A stretch of 64,000 nt of DNA, from NCBI RefSeq assembly GCF_900129585.1, contig NZ_FQWF01000002.1, positions 186,001-250,000 on the forward strand. Direction: 5' to 3'. The stretch is from Flavobacterium micromati. GTDB lineage: Bacteria; Bacteroidota; Bacteroidia; Flavobacteriales; Flavobacteriaceae. The position numbers and the translations under genes were made by a program. Each line of letters starts with the position of its first letter. Position 1 is the stretch's first letter. The notes under the pieces were generated by a model. That model made no database searches. It saw only the letters and a program-made list of their open reading frames with translations, and was not told the origin of the DNA. This document shows, piece after piece, positions 43,354-55,013 of the stretch.

Positions 43354-44289
43354 TTATACTAAAATCGTTTTTAAGGCGTCATTCATTTGTCTAACAGCGT
43401 CTGCGCTTTTAGCAAATAATGCTTTTTCAGTTTCATCAAGTTCGATGGCTAAAATTTCTTCTATTCCATTTTTACCAATGATACATGGAACACCAATACA
43501 GATATCATTTTGTCCATACTCGCCTTCTACAAAAACAGAACAAGCAATCATTTTCTTTTGATCGTTCAAAATACTATCTACTAAAAAAGCAACTGAAGCT
43601 CCAGGAGCATACCAAGCTGATGTTCCTAAAAGTCCAGTAAGGGTTGCGCCTCCTACCATGGTATCAGCAGCAACTTTTTGTAATTGTTCTTCTGAAAGAA
43701 ATTGAGAAACTGGAATTCCGTTATATGAAGCTAAACGAGTTAATGGAATCATAGTCGTATCACCATGCCCACCAATAACCATTGCTGAAATATCATTTGC
43801 TGGTTTATCCAAAGCCAACGACAAATAGGTTCTAAAACGAGAGCTGTCTAAAGCACCACCCATTCCAATAATTCTGTTTTTTGGCAATCCAGTAGATTTC
43901 AATGCTAAATAAGTCATTGTATCCATAGGATTAGAAACTACCACAATAATTGTATCTGGAGAATGTTTTAATACATTTTCAGCTACAGTTTTTACAATAC
44001 CTGCATTAATTCCTATCAATTCTTCTCTAGTCATTCCCGGTTTTCTTGGAATTCCTGATGTAATTACGACTACATCACTTCCAGCAGTTTTCGAGTAATC
44101 GTTAGTAACCCCTGATACTTTTGTATTAAAACCTGTATTAGTGGCACATTGCATAATATCTAATGCTTTACCCTCAGCAAAACCTTCCTTAATATCGAGC
44201 AACACAACTTCACTAGCAATTCCTCGATAAGAAATCACATCTGCACAAGTTGCGCCTACATTTCCTGCGCCTACAATGGTAACTTTCAT
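43354..44289 (-). CDS. mdh: Malate dehydrogenase (LDH-like type)
   Basis: NAD-dependent TCA-cycle enzyme, 311 residues. The Rossmann start VTIVGAGNVGATCADVI (3-19) is followed by the NAD-specific Asp in VVLLDIKEG, the substrate loop SGIPRKPGMTREEL with Arg81-type residues, VVSNPMDTMTY, LDSSRFRTYL and the catalytic His in MVIGGHGDTTMIPL (about 167-180). The residue pattern in the loop (Arg-Lys-Pro-Gly-Met) marks malate rather than lactate as substrate. It lies 82 nt behind gyrB on the same strand, so it may use a promoter in that gap. Confidence 0.95.
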   Translation of the reverse strand: MKVTIVGAGNVGATCADVISYRGIASEVVLLDIKEGFAEGKALDIMQCATNTGFNTKVSGVTNDYSKTAGSDVVVITSGIPRKPGMTREELIGINAGIVKTVAENVLKHSPDTIIVVVSNPMDTMTYLALKSTGLPKNRIIGMGGALDSSRFRTYLSLALDKPANDISAMVIGGHGDTTMIPLTRLASYNGIPVSQFLSEEQLQKVAADTMVGGATLTGLLGTSAWYAPGASVAFLVDSILNDQKKMIACSVFVEGEYGQNDICIGVPCIIGKNGIEEILAIELDETEKALFAKSADAVRQMNDALKTILV

Positions 44290-44371
44290 ATTTTAAAGTT
44301 TATTCGGTTATAATTAAATTTAGTTAATATTTTTATTTAATTTCTTTTCAGCTGCAAACGACTATTTATCG

Positions 44372-46866
<2,495 letters not shown>

Positions 46867-48150
46867 TTAGGGATAATATTTACTTTTTAAATATAGATTT
46901 GGATTAGTCCTTGCCATTTGCTCCCAAAGATTATTACCGTTAGATAAGTAGTTTTGCGAAGCATAGTTTCTAAATCCTTGTACAGCATCTTGCTCTAGGC
47001 TATCTTTTTCGGTCATAAAATAATCAGTGCCAAAAAGAATTTGGTTGCCGTAAGTTTGTTTAGCTTCTTTCAAAAAAACATCATACAATAAATTATTTCC
47101 GTTCTTTTTTTCTAATGCTTCTGCCACGTTATACGAAATATCAGCGTAAACATTAGGATGTTGCGCCATTAAGTTTTGAACTTGATTAAACCAATTTATT
47201 TTTGCCACACCGTAAGGTGCTTTTTGTTCATTGTCTTTCTCTAAACCCAGCGAAGCTCTGATTTGGTTGACGCCTCCATAATGTGCGAAACATATTTTGA
47301 GTTTATCGGGACGGTTTGCAAAATAATTCAACATCGATTGATAGGAATAGGGCTCCAGAAAATACGAACACGATTTACGACAATTTGCTTTACGATTTAG
47401 GTTCAACTTGCGAGAAATCCATTTTCCTTCTTCTATAAATTTTGGAACAATGTAGCGTTGATTTGCATACACATCAAAAATATTCAAATTATTACTAATG
47501 TAATTTTTATCAAAATTATAGATTCCGCCTAAATAATAGCAATGTGACATCACAGGTACACCATTTTCAGCCGCCCACTCAAAGGTTTCTTTAAGTTTCT
47601 CATCGAAAATATAATGTCCAGTGCTGCAATAAATTTTTAACCCGTGGAACGGATAAACTTGGGTTCCACCTACTTCGATTTTGGTTTCAAAATAGCTTTC
47701 AACTGTTTTTCTTATTTCGGTGCCGTTACTTTTCCACCTTGGGTCAAGCCCAAAAAACGGTAAGATATCATTGGGATACGTTTTTTTGATACTTAGCACC
47801 TCTTCTATTTGACCTTCAAAACCACTGATTGATCTTCCTACTCCGAGATATTCTAGATTTTGACACAGCGTAATAAATTGCATCGTTTCATTAGGATAAC
47901 GGGACATCAGATTTTCAAAAACGGTGATTTGGTCGCTGCTTTTTCCAATTTGTAAAAAAGTTGCATATCGCTTAAACATTCCTGAATTAAGTTTTGCTGC
48001 TTGACGAATTACCCATGCGCCTGCCTCAGTATTAGTAAACGTATCAACGCGCTTTGCTAAAAAAGCCGGCATATACAACTGCAAAAAATCTTTCGGTGCA
48101 TTATGCATTGTAAATATGTGCGTGTGTGCATTTTTATATTTATCATTCAT
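46867..48150 (-). CDS. Amidohydrolase-superfamily TIM-barrel protein, partner of the membrane protein upstream
   Basis: 427 residues, cytoplasmic. Metal-ligand pattern of the superfamily is visible in order: HTH at residues 9-11 in KNAHTHIFT, GLKIYC in the middle, VPVMSHCYY, KICFAHYGG and the catalytic Asp in LFGTDYFM near residue 368. The HxH is followed by a long insertion of about 100 residues with an LGVGRSISGFEGQIEEV segment. There are several Cys residues around 252-258 (NCRKSCSYF). I do not recognise a specific substrate class. It begins 3 nt after the stop of a three-helix membrane protein, so the two almost certainly act together. Confidence 0.78.
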   Translation of the reverse strand: MNDKYKNAHTHIFTMHNAPKDFLQLYMPAFLAKRVDTFTNTEAGAWVIRQAAKLNSGMFKRYATFLQIGKSSDQITVFENLMSRYPNETMQFITLCQNLEYLGVGRSISGFEGQIEEVLSIKKTYPNDILPFFGLDPRWKSNGTEIRKTVESYFETKIEVGGTQVYPFHGLKIYCSTGHYIFDEKLKETFEWAAENGVPVMSHCYYLGGIYNFDKNYISNNLNIFDVYANQRYIVPKFIEEGKWISRKLNLNRKANCRKSCSYFLEPYSYQSMLNYFANRPDKLKICFAHYGGVNQIRASLGLEKDNEQKAPYGVAKINWFNQVQNLMAQHPNVYADISYNVAEALEKKNGNNLLYDVFLKEAKQTYGNQILFGTDYFMTEKDSLEQDAVQGFRNYASQNYLSNGNNLWEQMARTNPNLYLKSKYYP

Positions 48151-48153
48151 GAC

Positions 48154-49278
48154 TTAGACTTTTTTAATTATGGTACTAGTAACGGTTGTTGCTTTTTTAA
48201 GTAAATCAAACCAAAAAGGAGCGCCAATGCTAGCGGCAAAGGCCGAAATTATAAAGCCAAGTATTTTAAATAGTATGGCGGCAAGAGGAATGCCAAAAAA
48301 AATAAGACCTCCGGAATTTTTAGGTGCTTTTTGCGTACCATCTGTTTTACTAATTACAGCGTTTTGCTGAATTATATTAGAATTCACTTTCATCGTTTCA
48401 CGAAAAGCTTGATCCCATCCAATAGGTAATTCGAGATCGTTTTTTAAACTATCCATTTGTTTTGCTAGTCCTGCAATGTTTGCTTTTGTGTCGATCAATG
48501 CCAATGAATCTGTTTGTGTAACTTCAGTTACTGTATTGTATTTAACACTAAAAGCCTCTAATTGCAATTTATTTTTAGCGTAAAATTCTATCATTGCTAT
48601 CCTAGCGGTGGGATTTCCTTTGTAATATTCAAACAACGCAACGCTATCGACATTAGCAGCTAATGCAACAAGAAATCCAACCGCAAATAAGCGTTTTTGA
48701 GATAATTTTTTATACCAAGCCGATGTTCTGTTGTTGAATTGCTCAAACCAAATTGTAAGTTCATCGATGAGAATACTGTAAATTTTTTCTTCGTTAAAAG
48801 ATTGATTTTCAATCCCCTTTATTTTAGCCTTATCGAAAGTTTTACGTAGCATTACGATAACATCACTTTGTCCTAAATTAGTTGTCGCAAAATCAAAATC
48901 GTTTAATAATTTCTGCTGAAAGAGGGCAGCTTGATTTGGATGATTAAATTTCAAAATTTTCGCAGCTTGACAATTTGCAACTATATCAACCAATACTTCG
49001 GCCATTGTTTTGGGATCGATTCCAACCGGCGGTGCTTTTTCAGATTTAGTAAATAATTTGATAGAGCTGTGATTGTAAATCAAAATTCCCCAATTAATTT
49101 GATTAGATCCATCAAATAATTTTTCGTTGATTTTGGTTCTGTAGAAACGACCTCTTTCACTTTTTAAGCGTACTATAACTTCATGAATCATACTGCACAA
49201 TAAGGCGAAGAGCGCCCAGCTTATAATTACTGATATTGCGACTTGAACAATGGTTGAAGAAAAAAAACCTATTTCCAT
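48154..49278 (-). CDS. Three-segment membrane protein with GAPFWFDLL motif
   Basis: 374 residues, function unknown. One N-terminal membrane helix (about 10-30), a soluble region with YNHSSIKLF, a middle hydrophobic helix preceded by TSAWYKKLSQKRLFAVGF and containing ANVDSVALF (about 187-220), a second soluble region ending LPIGWDQAF, and a C-terminal membrane pair with SAFAASIGAPFWFDLLKK (about 342-359). From memory, large proteins sharing the order N-helix, WYK..Q, AN.D, LP.GW, GAPFWFDLL recur in diverse bacteria, so this is a conserved but uncharacterised family. It is followed at 3 nt by the amidohydrolase, a likely two-gene unit. Confidence 0.72.
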   Translation of the reverse strand: MEIGFFSSTIVQVAISVIISWALFALLCSMIHEVIVRLKSERGRFYRTKINEKLFDGSNQINWGILIYNHSSIKLFTKSEKAPPVGIDPKTMAEVLVDIVANCQAAKILKFNHPNQAALFQQKLLNDFDFATTNLGQSDVIVMLRKTFDKAKIKGIENQSFNEEKIYSILIDELTIWFEQFNNRTSAWYKKLSQKRLFAVGFLVALAANVDSVALFEYYKGNPTARIAMIEFYAKNKLQLEAFSVKYNTVTEVTQTDSLALIDTKANIAGLAKQMDSLKNDLELPIGWDQAFRETMKVNSNIIQQNAVISKTDGTQKAPKNSGGLIFFGIPLAAILFKILGFIISAFAASIGAPFWFDLLKKATTVTSTIIKKV

Positions 49279-50011
49279 ATTTCCATTAATTTATGTTTAT
49301 AACTCTATTTAATCAATTTAGAATTTTAATTTGACTATAAAATTAGCTTGCCACTTTCAAGATGCGTTACATAATCCAGAGCCAGTTCATTACACTTTTT
49401 CTTGACATTCATTAAATCAGAGCAAAAAAATGTCGGTTTTTAAAACACATTAGAAATATATGAACACGAAAGTTTTTGCTATATTTTTGTAATTAAAGGA
49501 CTTACTTGCTTTATGTATTGAAATTAAAAGTTTAAGTTCGTAAACATCGAACTAAATAGTTCTAATAATTTCAATAAAATAATACAATTGAACCCTCAAA
49601 TTTTTTAAAAATAAAATATATAGATTGTGTTGTTTAGCTTTTAAAATTTTATTCCATCTTAATCCCATTAGAAAATCAATGCCTGTAACGATGATGCAAA
49701 TTTTAGCTAACTAATTAACTATTATGATGTTAAGAGCGAATAAAAGTAATAAAAAATAGTTTATTTCTTTAAAATTATGAAATATATTTAGCTAAATTAG
49801 ATAGTTTCCCTTAGTAAATTGATCGAGCGGTAAAGATCAAGCCTTGCTTTTATTAGTTTTTAATTTAGAGCTTATAAAAGATAAAAATGAAATCCTGCGA
49901 TGAGTTAGCAGTTGCCCAGATATAAAGGAACAAAGTGCAGAAACCATGTCCAATAACGGACGATTATTTAAAACTTGACTTACGATAAGAATGACAATTC
50001 AAATTATTATT
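49279..50011. other. Long AT-rich intergenic stretch
   Basis: About 730 nt between the membrane-protein/amidohydrolase unit and the asparagine synthetase gene upstream of it on the minus strand. A promoter-like TATTTTTG on the plus strand (about 49484-49491) has no gene behind it. Short frames around 49890-49970 do not resemble any protein I know. It could be the footprint of a lost gene, but I cannot show that. Confidence 0.4.
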
Positions 50012-51628
50012 TTAAATTTCATTGTTATTTTTAGCAATTCCAAAATCAGCTTGAACATGAGCCGCATTAGCTCTACCGCTTGGATCAAGATTTTCTTGCC
50101 ATTTTGGAATCCATTTTCTAACTGTTTGCGCAGCGCTGACTTGTGGAAAATATTTATTAAAAATAGATCTGTAGAGGTATGCTTCTTTTGTTGTGGGTGT
50201 ATTGTAAAAAAATTCGGTTGGGGCGCCTAATAATTGCTCATCACTTACTTGAGTTGCACAGTACTTTATCATCTGATCAATCCAATTATAGCCAACTCCA
50301 TCAGAAAATTGTTCTTTTTGTCGCCATAAAACTTCATTCGGCAAATATGGATCTTCTGGTGTATCAAATGCCTTTCGCAATATATATTTTTCTTTGCCAC
50401 CATACGTTTTCGGCATTTTTTCTTCAGCTTTTATTCGAATCGCGACATCTAAGAATTCTTTATCTAAAAACGGAACTCTAGTTTCAAGGCCATGAGCCAT
50501 AGTAGATTTGTCAGCTCTTAGCAAATCAGCGGTAAATAATTTTTGTACACGTTCGATGGTTTCTTTTTGAAAATCTTCAGCTGATGGCGCGTTTCCAAAA
50601 TACAAATAACCACCAAAAATCTCATCGGCTCCTTCTCCTGAAAGCACCACTTTTATTCCTAAGTCAGCAATTACTTTGGACAGAAAGTACATTGGAACAC
50701 TTGCTCTAATTGTTGTTACATCATAGGTTTCCAAATGCCAAATTAATTTATCTAATATTTCAAAACCTTCCTCAACTGCGAAATAAATTTCATGATGTTC
50801 CGTTCCTAAAAAATCAGCTACTGTTTTAGCTGCTTTAACATCTGGCGCATCTGAGCTTAATCCTATAGAGAATGAATGTAATTTTTGTCCGCTCTTCGCT
50901 AGAAGTCTAGATGCAATTGCAGTTGTTAGAGATGAGTCTAAACCGCCAGAAAGTAGCACTCCAATGGGCACATCACTCATTAAACGCTTTCGCACAGAAT
51001 TAGTTAATGTTTCCCTTATAAGATCCAAGTTAAGCTCCAAATCGGCTTTATTAAAATCTTCAAATTCTGGATTATGATACTTTACAAAACCCGTTTTTTG
51101 GGTGTAATAATGTCCGGGCGGAAAAGTAGAAAGCGTTTTGACCTGATCTGCGATAGATTTCATTTCAGAGGCAAAATAAATCCGACCTCTTTCATCCAGA
51201 CCATAATATAAAGGTTTAACGCCCATTGGGTCTCTTGCAACCATAAAATCGTTGCCATCAACTACAACAAAAGCCCAATCACCATCAAGCATATTACAAA
51301 AACCATAATTAAATTCCTCGTACAAATGAACAATAACCTCCGAATCTGATTTGGTTTTAAAAATATGATCTTTTAAAATTCCATCTCGTAATTCTTGATG
51401 ATTGTAAATTTCTCCATTGTGAATTACGTATGCAGTTCTACTACCTTTTATTGGTTGTTTTCCAGAATGAAGATCAATAATTGACAAACGTTCGTGACTT
51501 AAAATATGGCCGTTTTCAGTTATTAGCAAATCACTTTCATCAGGTCCACGATGTGCCATTCTTTTTGAAAGTTCTCTAAACAATTGTTCTTCTTTTCCTT
51601 TGCCAATAATAGCTAATATTCCACACAT
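50012..51628 (-). CDS. asnB: Asparagine synthetase B, glutamine-hydrolysing (paralogue 1 of a local pair)
   Basis: 538 residues. Cys2 nucleophile (MCGILAI), HRGPDESDLL, NGEIYNHQELR and the synthetase part with VLLSGGLDSSLTT (about 230-242) and SGEGADEIFGGYLYF (about 331-345) show a complete enzyme of the E. coli AsnB type. WRQKEQFSDGVGYNWID and LDPSGRANAAHV are shared with the paralogue at 55014-56690. The two lie 3.4 kb apart on the same strand and enclose an amidohydrolase lipoprotein and a toxin-antitoxin patch. Both keep the catalytic residues, so both are probably active. Confidence 0.93.
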   Translation of the reverse strand: MCGILAIIGKGKEEQLFRELSKRMAHRGPDESDLLITENGHILSHERLSIIDLHSGKQPIKGSRTAYVIHNGEIYNHQELRDGILKDHIFKTKSDSEVIVHLYEEFNYGFCNMLDGDWAFVVVDGNDFMVARDPMGVKPLYYGLDERGRIYFASEMKSIADQVKTLSTFPPGHYYTQKTGFVKYHNPEFEDFNKADLELNLDLIRETLTNSVRKRLMSDVPIGVLLSGGLDSSLTTAIASRLLAKSGQKLHSFSIGLSSDAPDVKAAKTVADFLGTEHHEIYFAVEEGFEILDKLIWHLETYDVTTIRASVPMYFLSKVIADLGIKVVLSGEGADEIFGGYLYFGNAPSAEDFQKETIERVQKLFTADLLRADKSTMAHGLETRVPFLDKEFLDVAIRIKAEEKMPKTYGGKEKYILRKAFDTPEDPYLPNEVLWRQKEQFSDGVGYNWIDQMIKYCATQVSDEQLLGAPTEFFYNTPTTKEAYLYRSIFNKYFPQVSAAQTVRKWIPKWQENLDPSGRANAAHVQADFGIAKNNNEI

Positions 51629-51801
51629 AACTCTTCAATTTTTATTTAATACAATTCTTCAAATATGCGATAGCAACTATAAGTATTAAACACAAATAGT
51701 GCATCAAGTTACTTTTTAAAACAAAAACTTCGCATTTTAATATAACATGTAACTGTAGTAACATTTAAAAATACTATATGATCTTTTATAAAGCAGTTCT
51801 T

Positions 51802-53427
51802 CTATTTAACTTTACTGCCCTTTATAAAAGTAGTAACAGCTTTCAATTTCACTAATTTATTTTCTGCAATTTTCATTAAATCTTGATCAAAAATTACAAA
51901 ATCTGCCCATTTGCCAACTTCTAAACTTCCCTTTTCTTTTTCTTCAAAATTAGAGAAGGCTGCCCAAATTGTCATTCCTTTCAAAGTTTCAGTTCTGGTT
52001 AGCGCGTTTTCAATTTGAAATCCACCTTTCGGATATTCTTTGCTATCTTTTCTCGCTACGGCAGCATGAAAAGTCAACATAGGATTTACCTCTTCTACAG
52101 GAAAATCAGTTCCTAAAGCGACTATTCCCGCTTTTTGAAGTAATTTTTTATAAGCATAAGCATTTTTAATTCTCTGTTTCCCCAATCGATCTTCTGCCCA
52201 ATACATATCTGAAGTGGCGTGTGTAGGCTGAACCGAAGGAATAATTCCGAGTTTGAAATAATCAAAATCAGCCTCACGCAATACTTGTGCATGTTCAATT
52301 TTCCATCGGCGGTCTTTTTTATTGGTTAGCACTTCTTTATATATTTTTAAAATCACTGTATTTGCCGAATCGCCAATAGCGTGTGTATTCAACTGAAAAT
52401 TAGAAGCTGCAATTTGTAGAGCAACAGCCTTTAATGCTGGTCCTTTTGCCAGTAAAGCTCCATATTGTTTTGCTTGATCAGAATACGGTTTGTGCATACA
52501 AGCGCCGCGAGAACCAAGTGCGCCATCACCGTACATTTTAAAAGAGCGCACGTTTAAATTATCGGTTTTATAAATTCCTTTTTTAAAGTACAAATCCATA
52601 TTTTTTTGATTCGCAGTAAGCATAGCATAAATATTGATTTTAAGTAGTTTTACTTTTTGCAAACTATCCATTAGATGAATAATATCTGGATCTAATCCTG
52701 CGTCATTGACTGTGGTCAGACCATAATCGAACATCACTTTTTCGGCATCTAATAATGCTGCTATTTGGATTTTCCGATTTGGTTTAGGAATTATTTTAAA
52801 CACTAATTCCATCGGATTATCAACTAAAATACCCGTTGGTTCGCCGTTAGCAATTTCGATTTGACCACCATCGGCATTTGTATCTTTTGTAATTCCCGCT
52901 AATTTCAGAGCGCTACTATTCACGATGATTGCATGTCCATCTATTCTATTTAACACCACTGGAATATTTGGAAATGCTGCATCTAAATCAGCTTTTGTTG
53001 GGAACTTTTTTATTTCCCAATCGTTTTGATCCCAACCATTTCCCACGATAAATGCTGGGTTTTTATTTTTTTGAAAATCTTTTAAACGAGTTATGATTTC
53101 ATCCATGCTTTTTGTACCACGTAGATCTGCTTCTTGCAAACTCAAACCGAAATTATAAAAATGGCAATGCGCATCAATTAAACCGGGATAAATAAATTTT
53201 CCTTTTGCCTCAATTGTATTTTTAGATTTATACTTTTTAGTGATTTCATCATCAGTTCCAACTGCTACTATTTTTCCATCTTGGATTGCGATGGCTTCAG
53301 CAGTGCTAAATGTATCATTAACGGTATAAATTTTGGCGTTTTTAATTATAGTATCAACATCAATTTTACTTTCTTGATTACAAGAAATCAATAAAATTAA
53401 AGCAAAAAAGAAGGGAATAGATTTCAT
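51802..53427 (-). CDS. Amidohydrolase lipoprotein (YtcJ-like, amidohydrolase 3 family)
   Basis: 541 residues. The N-terminus MKSIPFFFALILLISC is a lipoprotein signal peptide with Cys at position 16; this sets the start at 53427 rather than 14 codons upstream. Family features follow: the beta-sandwich entry KNAKIYTVNDTFSTAEAIAIQDGKI split around 25-50, the metal motif GLIDAHCHFYNFG with HxH, WDQNDWEIKKFPTKADLD, FKMYGDGALGSRGACMHKPY, NTHAIGDSAN, KIEHAQVL and LGTDFPVEEVNP with the catalytic Asp. It should hydrolyse an amide or similar bond outside the cytoplasm. Substrate unknown. It stands alone between two gene-poor spacers. Confidence 0.9.
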   Translation of the reverse strand: MKSIPFFFALILLISCNQESKIDVDTIIKNAKIYTVNDTFSTAEAIAIQDGKIVAVGTDDEITKKYKSKNTIEAKGKFIYPGLIDAHCHFYNFGLSLQEADLRGTKSMDEIITRLKDFQKNKNPAFIVGNGWDQNDWEIKKFPTKADLDAAFPNIPVVLNRIDGHAIIVNSSALKLAGITKDTNADGGQIEIANGEPTGILVDNPMELVFKIIPKPNRKIQIAALLDAEKVMFDYGLTTVNDAGLDPDIIHLMDSLQKVKLLKINIYAMLTANQKNMDLYFKKGIYKTDNLNVRSFKMYGDGALGSRGACMHKPYSDQAKQYGALLAKGPALKAVALQIAASNFQLNTHAIGDSANTVILKIYKEVLTNKKDRRWKIEHAQVLREADFDYFKLGIIPSVQPTHATSDMYWAEDRLGKQRIKNAYAYKKLLQKAGIVALGTDFPVEEVNPMLTFHAAVARKDSKEYPKGGFQIENALTRTETLKGMTIWAAFSNFEEKEKGSLEVGKWADFVIFDQDLMKIAENKLVKLKAVTTFIKGSKVK

Positions 53428-53539
53428 ATTTAACAGTTTATTTAGGCTAATATAAAAAACTGCTTTCAATTTTGATCATTTGAAGAGAAATAAACAATAA
53501 ATTCCAGTTAAAAATGAGTCCTCTATCTTATTACCATAA

Positions 53540-53570
53540 AAAAAATGCTCTCAATTTTGAGAGCATTTAG
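53540..53570 (-). terminator. Intrinsic terminator downstream of the HigA remnant
   Basis: AATGCTCTCAA and TTGAGAGCATT pair around a 2-nt loop, followed on the minus strand by eight T. It closes the transcription unit of the decayed antitoxin. Confidence 0.85.
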
Positions 53571-53604
53571 GGTTTTTCAACTGCGAAAGAACTGCTTTTT
53601 TAAA

Positions 53605-53945
53605 TTATTCTAGTAAAATATTTTTAGCAATCTTATCAAATTTTCCATTCATATCTATCGTTAGCCGTTTTTCTTGTTGAAAATTTGAGATACACTACTT
53701 TTTCCTCCCATGATTCCGACCAAATCTTTCTGTTTAAAGTTCATTTCCTCCACTCTAATCTACATTGCTTCAATTTGGTTCGGAGTGTCAATAGGGAAGT
53801 GCTTATTTTCATAATTATCAATTAGCATCGTCAAAATTTCCGCTTCATCTCCTTCAATTGAAATAGAAGCGGCATCAAAAATAACTTCAAGTCTTTTGAG
53901 AGCTTTCTCGTAATCATTTTCTTTTTTAATAGATGTAATTTCCAT
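53605..53945 (-). pseudogene. HigA-type antitoxin, decayed (nonsense codon and frameshift)
   Basis: The first 61 codons (53760-53945) encode MEITSIKKENDYEKALKRLE and FPIDTPNQIEAM, the N-terminal half of COG5499-type HigA antitoxins. A TAG stop follows, but the same frame continues IRVEEMNFKQKDLVGIMG and KSSVSQIFNKK, which is the family's helix-turn-helix. After AAGAAAAACGG the frame must shift by one base to continue RLTIDM and end near ILLE. The last part seems shortened, since the recognition helix is followed by only about 17 residues. A matching HigB toxin (COG4680 type) was not found upstream, so the module is dead or its toxin is gone. Confidence 0.85.
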
Positions 53946-54039
53946 AATTTTAAATTGTGCCTGTGCTTAGTTTATCACATAAACATATCCCAGCAAAATC
54001 ATTCATCAAAGGAGGAAAGGTTACAAATTGAGAATCGTT

Positions 54040-54359
<320 letters not shown>

Positions 54360-54363
<4 letters not shown>

Positions 54364-54587
54364 ATTTCTTCGTCTAACACATCAAATAAGTATTCAATAG
54401 ATTTAAACTTCTCAGGATTATTTAAATCGGATAAACGAGCATCTAAAATATCTTTTTGCCATTCAGGCAACTCTTCATTGACGTTTTCAATACTTGGGTA
54501 ACTTTTTTTAATGCTTTCCCAATCTTCTATAGCAACTACAACAGCGGTCTTATTACCTAAATTATCTGATATATACTGAACATTCAT
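54360..54587 (-). CDS. Antitoxin of the RelB/Phd-like class
   Basis: 75 residues. The N-terminal part (MNVQYISDNLGNKTAVVVAIEDW) is a short dimerisation/DNA-binding fold of the YefM/Phd type, with the WESIKKSY turn. The acidic C-terminal part (PEWQKDILDARLSDLNNPEK and YLFDVLDEEI) would wrap the toxin. The stop overlaps the toxin start (54360-54363), the classic antitoxin-first arrangement. A consensus promoter lies 25 nt upstream. An autoregulated operon is likely. Confidence 0.86.
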
Positions 54588-54612
54588 AATAATTGGATTA
54601 AAATAACTTTCT

Positions 54613-54620
54613 CAAAGATA
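54613..54620 (-). promoter_or_regulatory. Promoter -7 element of the toxin-antitoxin operon
   Basis: TATCTTTG on the minus strand, full consensus, 25 nt before the antitoxin ATG. Immediately downstream AGAAAG and an inverted CTTTCT arrangement could form an operator, but this is not certain. Confidence 0.65.
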
Positions 54621-54933
54621 AGAAAAAATTTAATGCCTTAAATTGTATTTTCAACCAAAGAGATCTATAGTCTTCTAGAAATAGCAATTTCAAATAAAAT
54701 GCAAAAGTCTTTGTAAAAACAAATGTACAATCATAGATAATATTACAGGAATTGTTTTATTAGCATTGTTTTATTTGCGCTTGATTGCGAGCGCAACAAT
54801 AATTTCGGTGCTTTCAGCTTACCGATGCTCGGATTTGTCGAAAACTATAGTATCGATTTCTAATTTGATAGCGCAAGTTTTCAATCCGCACGCAAAAGCA
54901 AAAGCATCAACTAGCAACACCATAATACAAAAC

Positions 54934-54966
54934 TAAAAAACCGAGCGATTGCTCGGTTTTTGTATA
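54934..54966 (-). terminator. Intrinsic terminator of the second asnB
   Basis: AAAAACCGAGC and GCTCGGTTTTT pair around ATTG/AATC loop bases with T-tract on the minus strand, about 50 nt after the stop. Confidence 0.88.
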
Positions 54967-55013
54967 ATTCTAATCAATTATTTATTTCCACATTGAATTA
55001 GAAGTTTATTACA

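Larger units (their letters stand above)
54588..55013. other. Intergenic stretch between antitoxin and asparagine synthetase
   Basis: Contains the toxin-antitoxin promoter on the left and the asnB terminator on the right. In between, 54777-54900 is somewhat richer in G and C than its surroundings and has a 55-codon open frame on the plus strand without a sensible start; I could not link it to a family. Confidence 0.4.

Noticed and set aside
53760..53945. Intact 61-residue hypothetical gene
   Set aside because: The homology to HigA antitoxins continues past its stop codon, so it is the first part of a broken gene.
54777..54930. Open frame of about 55 codons on the plus strand between antitoxin and asnB
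   Set aside because: No sensible start codon, no promoter and no recognisable family; probably chance in a slightly GC-richer patch.
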